Below, piece by piece: positions 23,613-32,881 of a stretch of DNA of 38,312 bases. The stretch's first letter is position 1; each line of letters starts with the position of its first letter. A model generated the notes under the pieces. The model saw nothing but the letters and a program-made list of their open reading frames with translations, did no database searches and was not told the DNA's origin. Position numbers and translations under genes: made by a program. The DNA comes from Bryobacterales bacterium (GTDB lineage: Bacteria; Acidobacteriota; Terriglobia; Bryobacterales; Bryobacteraceae): positions 1 to 38,312 of the forward strand of contig PMOK01000316.1 of assembly GCA_003162425.1 (NCBI GenBank), in the 5' to 3' direction.

Positions 23613-24098
23613 TCAGGGCAGGCTGATGTAATATCCGGACAGCGTTCCGCGAATATCGTTGGCTCCAACGCATTCCAGGATTGGCTGTGTGCCGGCCTCA
23701 AAATAGACTTCGACGGGCGAGTGAACAAAGGTAGCAAAACCATTCGGGTTCGGTGTGAATGTGGGCACGAACAGATTGCCGGCTGTGTCGTTAGACCTGT
23801 GCAGTAACATGACACCGTCAGATGGCGCTGGTGATCCGAACGCCTGCGCGTTGACGAATGTCACGACCAGACGCTGTCCGGCGGGCACGGGCGAAAACGT
23901 AATATTGCAACCGCTGATGCAGGCGGCGTGGTTTTGTACATATTCGAAATAGGGATTTCGGCCCGGCTCGTCCTGATTGCGCACCAGGGCCGCTCTCACC
24001 GCCTGGGCGATGGCATGGCCTTCGGTCGCGAGCGTCAGGATGACGGAGACGGCCGCCAAGCCCGCGGCCACCCACACAAAGCGTTTTAGACTTCCCAT
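23613..24098 (-). CDS. Small exported protein, paralogue A
   Basis: A 161-aa protein with an N-terminal signal/anchor (LKRFVWVAAGLAAVSVILTLATEG in two pieces), then AIAQAVRAALVRNQDEPGRNPY, a CISGC pair and a beta-rich domain VPAGQRLVVTFVN through EVYFEAGT, ending GTLSGYYISLP. It shares the first 60 and last 10 residues closely with the next gene, and the middle only partly. Function is unknown; I recall similar secreted proteins in Solibacter relatives. The start has GGGAG upstream. It lies 22 bp downstream of its paralogue. Confidence 0.82.
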   Translation of the reverse strand: MGSLKRFVWVAAGLAAVSVILTLATEGHAIAQAVRAALVRNQDEPGRNPYFEYVQNHAACISGCNITFSPVPAGQRLVVTFVNAQAFGSPAPSDGVMLLHRSNDTAGNLFVPTFTPNPNGFATFVHSPVEVYFEAGTQPILECVGANDIRGTLSGYYISLP

Positions 24099-24120
24099 AG
24101 TATGCTCCCGGTCAATCGAC

Positions 24121-24579
24121 TTAAGGCAGCGTGATGTAGTAACCCGACAACGTCGCTGAAAGACCTATATCGTTACAGCCATCGCATCCCACGGTCGGTG
24201 TCTCGCCGGCTTCATAGTAGACCACGACAGGCGAATTTGCGACGTTTGCAAAGCTTGAAAGTGTCGTAGGGAGGATGCGAAAATCCTGTCCGTGGCCACC
24301 CAGGAACAGGCCAAAACCTTCTTCTGCGAATAAAGCCCCGTTGAAGAACGTTACTACCAGGCGTTGGCCCGCGGGTACGGGTGGAAAGGTGACGCTGCAG
24401 CCGTTACTAAAGCATCCGACCGTTTGGCTATACGGGTTACGACCCGGCTCGTCCTGGTTGCGGACCAACGCCGCCCTTACCGCCTGGGCGATGGCCCGGG
24501 TTTCCGTGCCCAACGTTAATAACAGAGCCACAGCCGCGAAGCCCGCGGCAATCCACACGAACCGTTTTAGTCTTTCCAT
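24121..24579 (-). CDS. Small exported protein, paralogue B
   Basis: A 152-aa protein, MERLKRFVWIAAGFAAVALLLTL at the start, then the shared AIAQAVRAALVRNQDEPGRN segment, a CFSNGC pair, VPAGQRLVVTFFNG, and VVVYYEAGETPTVGCDGCND with a second CxxC, ending SGYYITLP. Its cysteine pattern differs from paralogue A by one extra Cys near the end. The start at 24579 has GGAGGAG. The pair looks like a tandem duplication and is probably co-transcribed. Confidence 0.82.
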   Translation of the reverse strand: MERLKRFVWIAAGFAAVALLLTLGTETRAIAQAVRAALVRNQDEPGRNPYSQTVGCFSNGCSVTFPPVPAGQRLVVTFFNGALFAEEGFGLFLGGHGQDFRILPTTLSSFANVANSPVVVYYEAGETPTVGCDGCNDIGLSATLSGYYITLP

Positions 24580-24698
24580 ATGTCTCCTCCGAGGCCGGCC
24601 AATCGATTGGCTCAAGCCTGCATGAGGGGATGCGTAAACCAGGACCGGATTAGCTCATGCCGGCGGAGAGATCTTCAAAATGGGAGTGGCCGGCGAAT

Positions 24699-25277
24699 TC
24701 AGCGAGCCCCGCTTTGGTCTAATTGCGCCAGCAGCCAGGAGCGGGCGAACTCCCAGTCGCGCTTCACGGTCGCGGTTGAAATGCTCAGCACATCGGCGAT
24801 CTCCTGCTCCGTCAGACCTCCAAAGAACCGCATCTCCACTACCGCCGCGGACCTGGAATCCAGCTCTTCCAGACGCGTCAGGGCTTCATTCATATCGGCG
24901 ATTCGATGGTCCAACGGAACTGCGTGATCGCGCGCTTCGTCCAGCGAGAGTTTTTCCTGAGAGCCGCCACGCTTCAGGCCCTTTTTCTGGCGCGCATGAT
25001 CCACAATAAGGCGCCGCATCTGGCGGGAGGCGAGATGCAGGAAATGTAACCGGCTCTCGCAACTGACCGGCGGACCGGAAAGCAAGCGGACACACAACTC
25101 GTTCACCAGCGCCGTGGGCTGAAGCGTAACCGCGCCCAATTCACGGCGGAGATGCACCGCCGCCAAGCGCTTCAATTCGCGGTACATCGCCTCCATCAGC
25201 TTGCGGCCGGCCGCTTCGTCGCCGGCACGCCAGTCAGTAAGCAGGGAGGTAAGGTCGGAAGGGTCGCTCGCTGGCAT
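24699..25277 (-). CDS. ECF sigma factor, TIGR02999-like
   Basis: A 192-aa sigma-70 family protein. Region 2 spans about residues 10-90 (LLTDWRAGDEAAGRKLMEAMYRELKRLAA, LQPTALVNELCVRLL, FLHLASRQMRRLIVDHARQKK), and region 4 about 125-185 (LEELDSRSAAVVEMRFFGGLTEQEIADVLSISTATVKRDWEFARSWL in pieces). The region 2 style matches the TIGR02999 group of Acidobacteria and Planctomycetes. It lies 48 bp downstream of the Ser/Thr kinase on the same strand; such pairs are frequent in this lineage and suggest that the kinase modulates the sigma factor. Confidence 0.9.
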   Translation of the reverse strand: MPASDPSDLTSLLTDWRAGDEAAGRKLMEAMYRELKRLAAVHLRRELGAVTLQPTALVNELCVRLLSGPPVSCESRLHFLHLASRQMRRLIVDHARQKKGLKRGGSQEKLSLDEARDHAVPLDHRIADMNEALTRLEELDSRSAAVVEMRFFGGLTEQEIADVLSISTATVKRDWEFARSWLLAQLDQSGAR

Positions 25278-25325
25278 CCGGGTACAAACGCCATCATATC
25301 GTTGTTTCGGCCCGCCTTAAATCGC

Positions 25326-28040
25326 CTACGGCTGGGTTCCGGCCAGAAAGGTGCTTAATCCGCGAGCCAATTCATCGTGAAGGCCGCCTTTGGCGTTGGC
25401 CGGCAACAAGTGAAGCGCCTCGCGCTCTGTTTGGGCGGCCTGCTGGGAGTTTCCGGTGCGGAAATACGCCCACGCCAGCGTATCCAGAAAGAATGGATTG
25501 GTTCGATTGGTGGCGGAGACCGCGTTTTGCGCCAGACGGAGCGCGGCGGCGGGCTGAAGGAGGTCGGGCCACTCAACTTTGAGGAGCGCGTCCGCGTATT
25601 CGTTCCATTCCATCGCACCCGCGGCCGGCTTATTTGCCGCCTGCTCCAGCAGTCTTAACGCTTCTTGGGCGGCTTCATGCGCCGCTTCTTGGTTACCGCC
25701 GACGGCTAGCCGCTTAGAGAAAGCCCGCAAGGTTACCGCCAGCCGAAGGGACGAGCTCAGGTCCGAGGGATCGATCTCAATCGCAATTTCGGTGGATCGT
25801 ACGGACCGGCGAAACGCCTCGAGGCTGGCCGCGGTTTGGCCGCTGGCGGCTAGGCTCCCCGCCAGGATTGCTTCCGCCGATGATGACAAACGCCGGTATT
25901 CGGCATTGTTGGGCGCCAGCGACTCCAGCCGCCGCAGGGAATCGAGCGCGAGCTTCGCCTGCGCTGCCGCATCCTCGGGCCTCCGCAACATGCGAAGTGC
26001 ATTGGCATAGGAGGCTTCGGTGGTAGCGAGGAGCCGCTGCACTTCCACTTCGTCCGGCGACGCTTCGGCCAACGGCGATAGAATGGAAATACCTTCCTGA
26101 CATGCTTCGAGCGCTCCCGCGTTGTCCCCGGCAGCCAGCAGAACCACGCACCGGCTTTGATCCACCGCTCCCAGGGCCCGGCGCATCGAGGCGTCCTGGG
26201 GGCTGGACCGCGCCAGGGATTGCGCCAGCGTCCAAGCGCTGCGATAGGACTCCAGGGCCTGTTTGGTATCGCTCGCCATGAATTGGCCATCGCCCAGCTT
26301 CGCCAGACTCAGAGCCAGATCCCGGTGGTCGCGGGGCAACGCTAGGTTGCGCCCGGCAATGGTGCGCCGGAGCTGTACGGCGTGTTCATAGGCATCCAGC
26401 GCGGCGCGCGCGTCATTCTTATCCGGCCGCTGAGGGTCAATCTTCAATTCCCCCATCCGCTCGTAAGACGCGGCCAGATCGCGCTGCAAGCCGATATCGT
26501 TTCCTGAATCCGCGCTCAGCAGCTCCAACTGATGCTGCGCCTTACCGACCACCAGGCGCCGCGCCATGGTGGATCCCGCCAGGTCACGGATTCCGTCGTG
26601 AAGGTCGAACAGCAGCGACGCAGCGAGCGTGCGAACATCGCGATAACGATCCTGTTCCTTGCGCCGCTCCGTTTCAGCTTCTTTCGTTCGTAGCTCGGCT
26701 AGCGTCCGTTGTTCGGTGGCCATGCGTTGGTTCTGCTCAGCCAGCATGCGCTGCCGGTCCGCGGCGCTGCGTTGTTGTTCGGCCTGGATGCGGGCAGCAT
26801 CGGCCGCCTGGCGCGCTTGCTCGGCAAGATGGGCCTGGTGCGTGGTGGCCAGGATGCCGGCCGTCAGCAGGAACATCACCAGCGCGGCTGCGGTCAGCGG
26901 AAGCCACTGCCTTCGAGCGAATCGTTGCAACCGGTAAGCCATACCGTCGCCTTTTGCCAGAACCGGCCAACCCCGCTGGTGACGCCGGATATCCTCGGCC
27001 AGTTGCTCCACCGACGCATAACGCAACATCGGTTGCTTGCGCAGCGCGGTAAGGACAATTGTGTCGAGGTCTCCTCTCAGTTGCTTTCCGCGCCGCCCGG
27101 CGACCACGCTCATGGCGGCCGGATCGTCCTCGCAGATCGCGCGCATCACCTCGTGGGGCAGCGCGTCCTTGCGCCGGAAGGGATGCACGCCGGAGAGCAT
27201 CTCGTAGAGCAGAATACCGAGTGAAAAAACATCCGCCGCGGTGGTGATTGGCGCTATTCGAATCTGCTCGGGACTGGCATATTCGGGCGTTAGAATGGCG
27301 GCCGTCGGTTCGGGAGCTGACCCTGGATCCGATTGCAACAGCTTCGCGATACCGAAGTCCAGGAGTTTGACATCGCCGGACGCTGTGACCAGGATGTTGC
27401 TCGGCTTTAAGTCGCGATGCACCGTCAGGTTGCTATGTGCATGCTGGACGGCATCGCAGATCTGTAAAAAGAGATCCAGTTTCTGGTTTACCGTCAAGCC
27501 GAGCGCTTCGCAATATTTCGTGATAGGAACCCCATCCACGTATTCCATGACGAAGTACGGATCGCCATCCGGAGTTTCGCCCCCGTCCAGTATCGAAGCG
27601 ATATGAGGATGGTTGAGTTGCGCCAGAATTTGGCGTTCCTGATGAAAGCGGCGCAGAAACAGGCCGTCGATTCGGTCGTGCCGGAGAATCTTTATGGCTA
27701 CGCGTTTCTGGAAGGTTCCATCCGCTCGGCTCGCTTGGTACACCACTCCCATACCACCTCGGCCGAGTTCCTTTTCGAGAAGATATGCACCCAACTGTGA
27801 CCCGTCGCGCGCCGGATAGGATCTTTCGCTGCGCGCTCCGTCGCTATCCATCATGACCGTGGCGGTCTGATCCAGAAGGCTAGTGCGGCTGGCATAGGCC
27901 GCCAGCATCCGGTTGAGTTCGCTGGCCAGGATCGGATCGCTCACGGAGAGTCCCTCAATCACGCTGGCACGTTCCGGTTCCGGCTCGGCAACCAAATGTT
28001 CAAATGTCCGGCGAAGTTGCTGGAATTCTTCAGAAGTCAT
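25326..28040 (-). CDS. Membrane Ser/Thr protein kinase with TPR-like periplasmic domain
   Basis: A 904-aa PknB-type kinase. The N-terminal 85 residues are a helical extension; the kinase domain covers about 85-360 with the Gly-rich loop GRGGMG (93-98), Lys117, HRDLKPSN (208-215) and DFG (228-230). A single membrane helix (about 379-399), a Gln/Ala/Arg-rich coiled coil (about 403-468) and a long helical TPR-like region follow, which would sit outside the cytoplasm. It precedes the sigma factor gene by 48 bp and follows the beta-propeller gene. No Shine-Dalgarno site is obvious at the start. The signal sensed is unknown. Confidence 0.93.
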   Translation of the reverse strand: MTSEEFQQLRRTFEHLVAEPEPERASVIEGLSVSDPILASELNRMLAAYASRTSLLDQTATVMMDSDGARSERSYPARDGSQLGAYLLEKELGRGGMGVVYQASRADGTFQKRVAIKILRHDRIDGLFLRRFHQERQILAQLNHPHIASILDGGETPDGDPYFVMEYVDGVPITKYCEALGLTVNQKLDLFLQICDAVQHAHSNLTVHRDLKPSNILVTASGDVKLLDFGIAKLLQSDPGSAPEPTAAILTPEYASPEQIRIAPITTAADVFSLGILLYEMLSGVHPFRRKDALPHEVMRAICEDDPAAMSVVAGRRGKQLRGDLDTIVLTALRKQPMLRYASVEQLAEDIRRHQRGWPVLAKGDGMAYRLQRFARRQWLPLTAAALVMFLLTAGILATTHQAHLAEQARQAADAARIQAEQQRSAADRQRMLAEQNQRMATEQRTLAELRTKEAETERRKEQDRYRDVRTLAASLLFDLHDGIRDLAGSTMARRLVVGKAQHQLELLSADSGNDIGLQRDLAASYERMGELKIDPQRPDKNDARAALDAYEHAVQLRRTIAGRNLALPRDHRDLALSLAKLGDGQFMASDTKQALESYRSAWTLAQSLARSSPQDASMRRALGAVDQSRCVVLLAAGDNAGALEACQEGISILSPLAEASPDEVEVQRLLATTEASYANALRMLRRPEDAAAQAKLALDSLRRLESLAPNNAEYRRLSSSAEAILAGSLAASGQTAASLEAFRRSVRSTEIAIEIDPSDLSSSLRLAVTLRAFSKRLAVGGNQEAAHEAAQEALRLLEQAANKPAAGAMEWNEYADALLKVEWPDLLQPAAALRLAQNAVSATNRTNPFFLDTLAWAYFRTGNSQQAAQTEREALHLLPANAKGGLHDELARGLSTFLAGTQP

Positions 28041-28146
28041 GACCGGGAGGCGATCCGCTGTGCGCCTGGACCATCATAACAACGTGGTTTGGCTTGGCAC
28101 GTTTTTGGCGTTACGGCCACTCCCGGCAAACCTGACCGAAGCAGCC

Positions 28147-29487
28147 CTAATGTATAAACGCGATCCCTAGCGGGTGCACGTCTCCATTTGGTAACGGGAG
28201 GGTGTAAATCACCGTGTCATTCGCGGGATTGATTACCGATATGGAATTGGATGCCAGATTGGTGACGAAGAGATGATGCCCGGTCGGTGACATTTTCACG
28301 ACATGCGGCAGATCGCCGACCGGAATGGTGTTTAGAACCGTAAAGGTGCCCGGATCGATCACATCAACCACACCGCCTACCGGGTTTCCTTCCGCCACAT
28401 AGACGATGGTCCCGGTGGGATTGAACGTGATTCCGGTGGGCAACGAGATATTGGGGATGACCGTGATAACGGTATTGGTTAAGGTGTCGATCACATATAC
28501 GTTGTTGTCGGCGCGGCAAGGAATCCAAATCTGTGTCCCGTCCGGGCTGACGGCCATGGAGGCGGGGAAGTTACCCACGGCGATTTGTTGAATCACCGCT
28601 TGCGTGGCCACATTGATGACATACACCGTGGAGCCGGATTGATCGTCATGATCGGTTACATAAGCCAGCGACCCGTCAGGAAGAAAGGCGATGTTGTTGG
28701 GCTGCGCCGGGAAAGCCCCATTGAGCGGCGGGAGATTGATAGTGCTCACCACGGCCTTCGATGCAACATCGATGATTGAAATGGAAGCTGAAGCACTGTT
28801 CGCGACCCAGATCTGAGTGCGGTCGGGCGTAGCCTTCACGGCAGCCGGCTGCTGCCCTACGTTCACGCGCGCCGTCACGTTAGGTGGGCAAGTGCTCGAG
28901 AACGCGACGGTGTTCTTGCTCGGCTCCGCGGCGACCAACGTTTCTGACATGACCGGATTGCAGACGGGTGTGGTGCGAGGTGCGCTTACCCCCATGTAGG
29001 CGGGATGAAAAGGTAGACGCATCGGGAACGGCATCAGGGGCGTGGGGACGTTGGTGGCGCCGCTTGCAGTTGCGGCTCGTGGCACAGCCAGGCCAGCGAC
29101 CTCTCCTGGAGGTGGAAGGTCCGGCAGCGGCGGAAGGTCCTCAAATGGATCGGGCAGGTCATCAAATGGATCGGGAAACAAAGAAGGTTCGTCAAACGGA
29201 TCGGGGAGATCCGGCGTGGGGATCTCGTCAAAGGGGTCTGGAAGAGGTGGCAGGTCCGGGTCCTCGGGCGGAAAGGGGTCGTCAAACGGATCGGGGAGAT
29301 CGTTGACTGGGTCGAAAGGATTGTCGAACGGAGACGGAGGGTCGTCAAGGAAAGGATCCGGCAACGGGGGAGGGTCATAAACGTCACCGAAGGGGCGATA
29401 GAAGCTACTTGGCTTGCCACCGCGCAGGCACAGGCCCGTCGCCAATATCAAAAAGAAAATGGTATACGTTCTTCGCGAAAGCTTCAT
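28147..29487 (-). CDS. Secreted YVTN-type beta-propeller protein with Asp/Pro-rich repeat segment
   Basis: A 446-aa protein with a signal peptide (YTIFFLILATGLCLRG). Residues about 33-125 are low-complexity, with six [LF]PDPF motifs and many DD/DE pairs, strongly acidic and likely extended. The C-terminal half (about 205-446) has five YVTN-family blades, for example QIWVANSASASISIIDV, AYVTDHDDQSGSTVYVINV, VYVIDTLTNTVI and LFVTNLASNSISVINP. The blades suggest binding of a ligand or partner at the surface; the acidic linker could bind calcium. It is 10 bp downstream of the TIGR03437 gene. Confidence 0.85.
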   Translation of the reverse strand: MKLSRRTYTIFFLILATGLCLRGGKPSSFYRPFGDVYDPPPLPDPFLDDPPSPFDNPFDPVNDLPDPFDDPFPPEDPDLPPLPDPFDEIPTPDLPDPFDEPSLFPDPFDDLPDPFEDLPPLPDLPPPGEVAGLAVPRAATASGATNVPTPLMPFPMRLPFHPAYMGVSAPRTTPVCNPVMSETLVAAEPSKNTVAFSSTCPPNVTARVNVGQQPAAVKATPDRTQIWVANSASASISIIDVASKAVVSTINLPPLNGAFPAQPNNIAFLPDGSLAYVTDHDDQSGSTVYVINVATQAVIQQIAVGNFPASMAVSPDGTQIWIPCRADNNVYVIDTLTNTVITVIPNISLPTGITFNPTGTIVYVAEGNPVGGVVDVIDPGTFTVLNTIPVGDLPHVVKMSPTGHHLFVTNLASNSISVINPANDTVIYTLPLPNGDVHPLGIAFIH

Positions 29488-29497
29488 GACGACCCTC

Positions 29498-31192
29498 CTA
29501 CTGGAAAATGACGGTTTTGCCGAAGAACGCGCCCGGTAGAATCACGCCTACGTCCAGGCCGCTGGCAGTGAAATTGATCGGACTCGAGGTTGGCAACGCG
29601 CCAACATACACTACGCCTTTCGAACGCAGCAAATTCCTGCGAGTGCCTTGGATATTGGCCAAAACTTGAGGCGGGACTGTGAAGCTGGACGCTCCCGGCG
29701 ATGCCACGCAAACGAACAACGCCGTAGCATTGTGGGGTGCATCCACGCCGCCGCCGTAGATGATCACCGGTTCGCCGGCCGGCGCGCCGGTCCAGTTGAT
29801 GGTGAAACCTTGGCTGCGTGTAATGATCTCGGTGGTGGCTCGATTCGTCCAGGTGAGCGCGTAGTTGGTCGGGACGTTGAATTTCGCGTTGATCGCGCCC
29901 ACATCCGCGCCTCCGGGTCCAGTAAGGGTGTAATTGCCTGGAACCAGGACCAATGACGACGGTATCAAGGAGTTTGCATAACCGGTGTAGGTGTAACCGA
30001 GCGGCTGGAAATTGCGTTCGTTGTTGGCGGGTCGCCCCATGTTTCGTTGGGCGTTGGGAGCGATGAGGGCGAACGTGGCGCCGGCGTCCAGAAACTTGCC
30101 GGTGGTAAGGGGCCCAGGAAAATTGTCGCCATCGAAAAGATCGCCGGCGGCAGCGTAGGCGGTGCAGGTTCCCGCCGGAGGCAGCGAGAATATGGGATGG
30201 AACGGCGCCACTGGTGTCGCCTGCTCTTGCTGGAAGGTGAGCATCGCAGCGTCAGTGATTACGCTGCCGGGAGTTGGTAATCCGACGTCCTCAGTCACGT
30301 CCGCGTGCAGCAGCGCGATAGCGCCGATTTTTTTGCCCGCAAGAAAGGGCTGTGAGAGCGCGTTGAGAGGATCAGAACACGCGCCGCCGCCGTTCGAGGA
30401 GATGGCCATGGTTAGGGTGTTGCTCACCACTGTGCTATTTGTGCGCACCTGAATCGGAACCCAACAGCCAGTGGGGGCGTTGGCAGGCACCTGGAAATTT
30501 ATCTGATCCAGGCCAGCACAACAACTGCTGCGCCCGTGATACTGCACAGTGGCTGATACTCCGCCCACAAAGACTTCCACAGGAGCCGATAGATTGCCAG
30601 AAGGAGGAGCTTCATTGTCGGCACCTTGAATTGGGCCCAGGCCAGTGGCATAGAGGATGATCACTTGGCCGGGTTTGGCGGTCAGCGCTGGTGCGTTGTA
30701 CGGCATCTGCTTCGCGGAGACGAACTGCTGCATCACTCCCTGGCCGGTACCAGCGCTAGTGACCCCGAAAATGCCGACGCTGGTGGTGACGATATTGGCG
30801 GGCGAGGGTGGGCCAGGAATCACCGTGCCGGCGAAGGTACCCGTCACACGGATGGAGACCTTTCCGAGTGGCGCGTCGGAAGGCATGATGGCGTTGATTT
30901 GCCCCGGACCGACGAATACCGGGATCGCTTCCACGGTTGTCGCGCCTTGCGTGATCTTCACGGAGACACCACCCAACGTGGTGGAGAGCGGGAAGCTAAG
31001 CCCAGGGCTCGACGTGGGGCCGAGCCGAATTCCGAAGATGGTGAAGAGCGACCCTTGGGCAATGGAGCCGGCCGGCAAGCCTGGAGCCATGAAGCTGGCG
31101 CCGTTCACGATCCCCCGCGGGGCGATCAGTGGTTGGGCGGATGATGCGGTGCACACCGCCAGGAAAGCGACGATAGCGATAAAGCTTCGCAT
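29498..31192 (-). CDS. TIGR03437-type secreted protein (Solibacter family)
   Basis: A 564-aa exported protein with signal peptide (MRSFIAIVAFLAVCTASSA). Residues about 20-240 match the TIGR03437 pattern: GIVNGASFMAPGLPAGSIAQGSLFTIFG, then ILYATGLGPIQG, PVEVFVGGVSATVQYHG and LDQINFQVPANAP. This Ig-like module is usually found at the C-terminus in Acidobacteria; here it is N-terminal, and a separate 320-residue region follows. The start at 31192 has GGGAGGT upstream. It heads an apparent operon with the propeller protein. Confidence 0.85.
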   Translation of the reverse strand: MRSFIAIVAFLAVCTASSAQPLIAPRGIVNGASFMAPGLPAGSIAQGSLFTIFGIRLGPTSSPGLSFPLSTTLGGVSVKITQGATTVEAIPVFVGPGQINAIMPSDAPLGKVSIRVTGTFAGTVIPGPPSPANIVTTSVGIFGVTSAGTGQGVMQQFVSAKQMPYNAPALTAKPGQVIILYATGLGPIQGADNEAPPSGNLSAPVEVFVGGVSATVQYHGRSSCCAGLDQINFQVPANAPTGCWVPIQVRTNSTVVSNTLTMAISSNGGGACSDPLNALSQPFLAGKKIGAIALLHADVTEDVGLPTPGSVITDAAMLTFQQEQATPVAPFHPIFSLPPAGTCTAYAAAGDLFDGDNFPGPLTTGKFLDAGATFALIAPNAQRNMGRPANNERNFQPLGYTYTGYANSLIPSSLVLVPGNYTLTGPGGADVGAINAKFNVPTNYALTWTNRATTEIITRSQGFTINWTGAPAGEPVIIYGGGVDAPHNATALFVCVASPGASSFTVPPQVLANIQGTRRNLLRSKGVVYVGALPTSSPINFTASGLDVGVILPGAFFGKTVIFQ

Positions 31193-31234
31193 GTGCACCT
31201 CCCGAGACCAGTACAGCATATACCAAGCGAAGCC

Positions 31235-31315
31235 GAGCCGCGACCGGGAGGGAGCGATACCACGAGTGCCCTCTAGTTTTGGGTTCGTGGTAGCGCTTCC
31301 TGCCGGTCGCGGCTC
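31235..31315. repeat. Large imperfect inverted repeat (31-bp arms)
   Basis: The left arm (31235-31265) and right arm (31285-31315) pair at 28 of 31 positions around a 19-nt loop. The stop codon of the methyltransferase (31314-31316) overlaps the right arm. It lies between that gene and the TIGR03437 operon. It could be a terminator, or a MITE/REP-like element. Confidence 0.85.
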
Positions 31316-32819
31316 AGGTCACACTGACCAAGCCGTGGCGCTGGAGCGAATCGATAGCCGCCAAAACCGCGTTTTTGTCCATGTGGCACTTGTCTGCGAC
31401 GGCTAGTAATTCCGAGACGGCGACGGGCTTTTCCAAACTCTGCAGAATGTCGCGCTCCACCGGGTCCAGCGGATATTCTACGGTGAGCGCTTGTCCCAGC
31501 AGCGTGGCCCGGGCGGTTGCGGGGATTTGCTGCCCGCCAAGTACTCGTGACTCGGTCAGAGCGATTGGCCCTGAGCGGCTTATACGACGCCGATCCGGCG
31601 CGCCATCGCGCTGTCGCCGCGCAATTCGTTCGAGCGAAAACACTGCTTCCACCTCCGCGCCGGCGTCACGTTTCGGCGGTTGCGATTCATCCACTCGATC
31701 CCAGGACGCGCCGGCCGCGGGGTCGCTCCATTCAAAAGCTATCAGCACCGAGATAACCTGCGCATAGCCCTGGTCACGCAGATTGCGAGCCCACGCGCTG
31801 ACGGATTCGAGATATGCCCCGTAACCTCCGTCGCTCGCAGCGTGGCCGATCGCATAGTAGCCCGCGGAGTAAGAGCGAAGCCGAAGAATGTGAATATCCA
31901 TCGGAGCGTCATCCAGCCATTGGCGCACCCGTTGTACGATGGGCTCGCCTTCGCGCTCGCCCAGTTCGGTCACGATTTGCGCTATTCCTCCGGGAGCCAG
32001 GTGGCGCGGCAGGCCCGCTACGATGCGCTGCTGTATGGCTTCGCCGGATGGGCCGCCATCACGGAACATCAATTCATCCACTGGCGAGGATACAAACGGC
32101 GGATTGGCGGTAATAAGATCGAAGCGATCGGTTGCGCTGACCGGCTCGAACAGGTCCCCTGTGGCAACTTCCAGGTTAGCCGCGCCTGAAATCGATGCAT
32201 TGAAGCGGGCGCAGCGCACGGCTCGGGGATTGATGTCCACTGCGAGCACGCGTTCGGAATGAGACGCGGCAAGAAGCGCCTGAACGCCCGAACCGGTACA
32301 GAGATCGAGCGCGGCACGAACTGGCCGCCGCACCGTAGCGCGCGCCAGCCAGCGGCTATCACTGCCGACGAACATCACCAGGTCGCGGGGAACGGTTGTG
32401 TATCCAGGATGCGGAAGTTTGTGCCAGGCGTGATCCGAAAAAACCAAGCGATCGCCGACCGGAAACAACGAAGCGCGAGCGCGCGCCATTCCCGACGGAT
32501 CGATCGCCAGAATTCCGGTTCGAAGCAGGACCGCCTGGCTTAACACGCTCAAGAATCGGTCGAGTTCACCGGCCGGAACGGCGCCCTGCAACAAAAAGAG
32601 TTCCATAGCGAGCGCTTGTGCGTCGCGCTCAGCCAGGCGCTCTTCGCGATAAATCGGTAGGGCCTTCCACTTGAGGTCCGTGATATCCGCCAGACCCAGG
32701 CGATCACGCACTGCCGTTTCCGTGTATCCCGTGCGCGCTATTTCCGCGACAGCAATTCGGAAATCCGGAACATCGCCGTCGTCGATGAGAAACGGGGCGG
32801 ATTCAATTGCCGGATTCAT
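31314..32819 (-). CDS. Class I methyltransferase with NPPF motif and C-terminal winged-helix-like region
   Basis: A 501-aa protein with three parts. Residues about 20-155 are an N-terminal domain (LFLLQGAVPAGELDRFL, LVMFVGSDSRWLA). The MTS/N6-Gln type methyltransferase domain has LDLCTGSGVQALLAA (171-185), AVDINPRAV (193-201) and NPPF (239-242), the motif of enzymes that methylate planar amide or adenine nitrogens (PrmC, RlmG, RsmC type). The last 70 residues (LDPVERDILQSLEKPVAVSELL, LAAIDSLQRHGLVSV) resemble a winged helix. The substrate is unknown. It is divergent from the TonB receptor gene across a shared promoter region. Confidence 0.82.
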   Translation of the reverse strand: MNPAIESAPFLIDDGDVPDFRIAVAEIARTGYTETAVRDRLGLADITDLKWKALPIYREERLAERDAQALAMELFLLQGAVPAGELDRFLSVLSQAVLLRTGILAIDPSGMARARASLFPVGDRLVFSDHAWHKLPHPGYTTVPRDLVMFVGSDSRWLARATVRRPVRAALDLCTGSGVQALLAASHSERVLAVDINPRAVRCARFNASISGAANLEVATGDLFEPVSATDRFDLITANPPFVSSPVDELMFRDGGPSGEAIQQRIVAGLPRHLAPGGIAQIVTELGEREGEPIVQRVRQWLDDAPMDIHILRLRSYSAGYYAIGHAASDGGYGAYLESVSAWARNLRDQGYAQVISVLIAFEWSDPAAGASWDRVDESQPPKRDAGAEVEAVFSLERIARRQRDGAPDRRRISRSGPIALTESRVLGGQQIPATARATLLGQALTVEYPLDPVERDILQSLEKPVAVSELLAVADKCHMDKNAVLAAIDSLQRHGLVSVT

Positions 32820-32852
32820 CCAAACCCATGTTACCCTGGCGGCGAGACATCT

Positions 32853-32881
32853 TGACTCTACCTAATCGATCATGATAATCT
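32853..32881 (+). promoter_or_regulatory. Sigma70-like promoter for the TonB receptor
   Basis: TTGACT (32853-32858, 5/6 of consensus), a 17-bp spacer, and TAATCT (32876-32881, with the key T, A and final T). The expected transcription start is near 32888, giving a leader of about 105 nt before the GTG at 32994. Confidence 0.5.
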
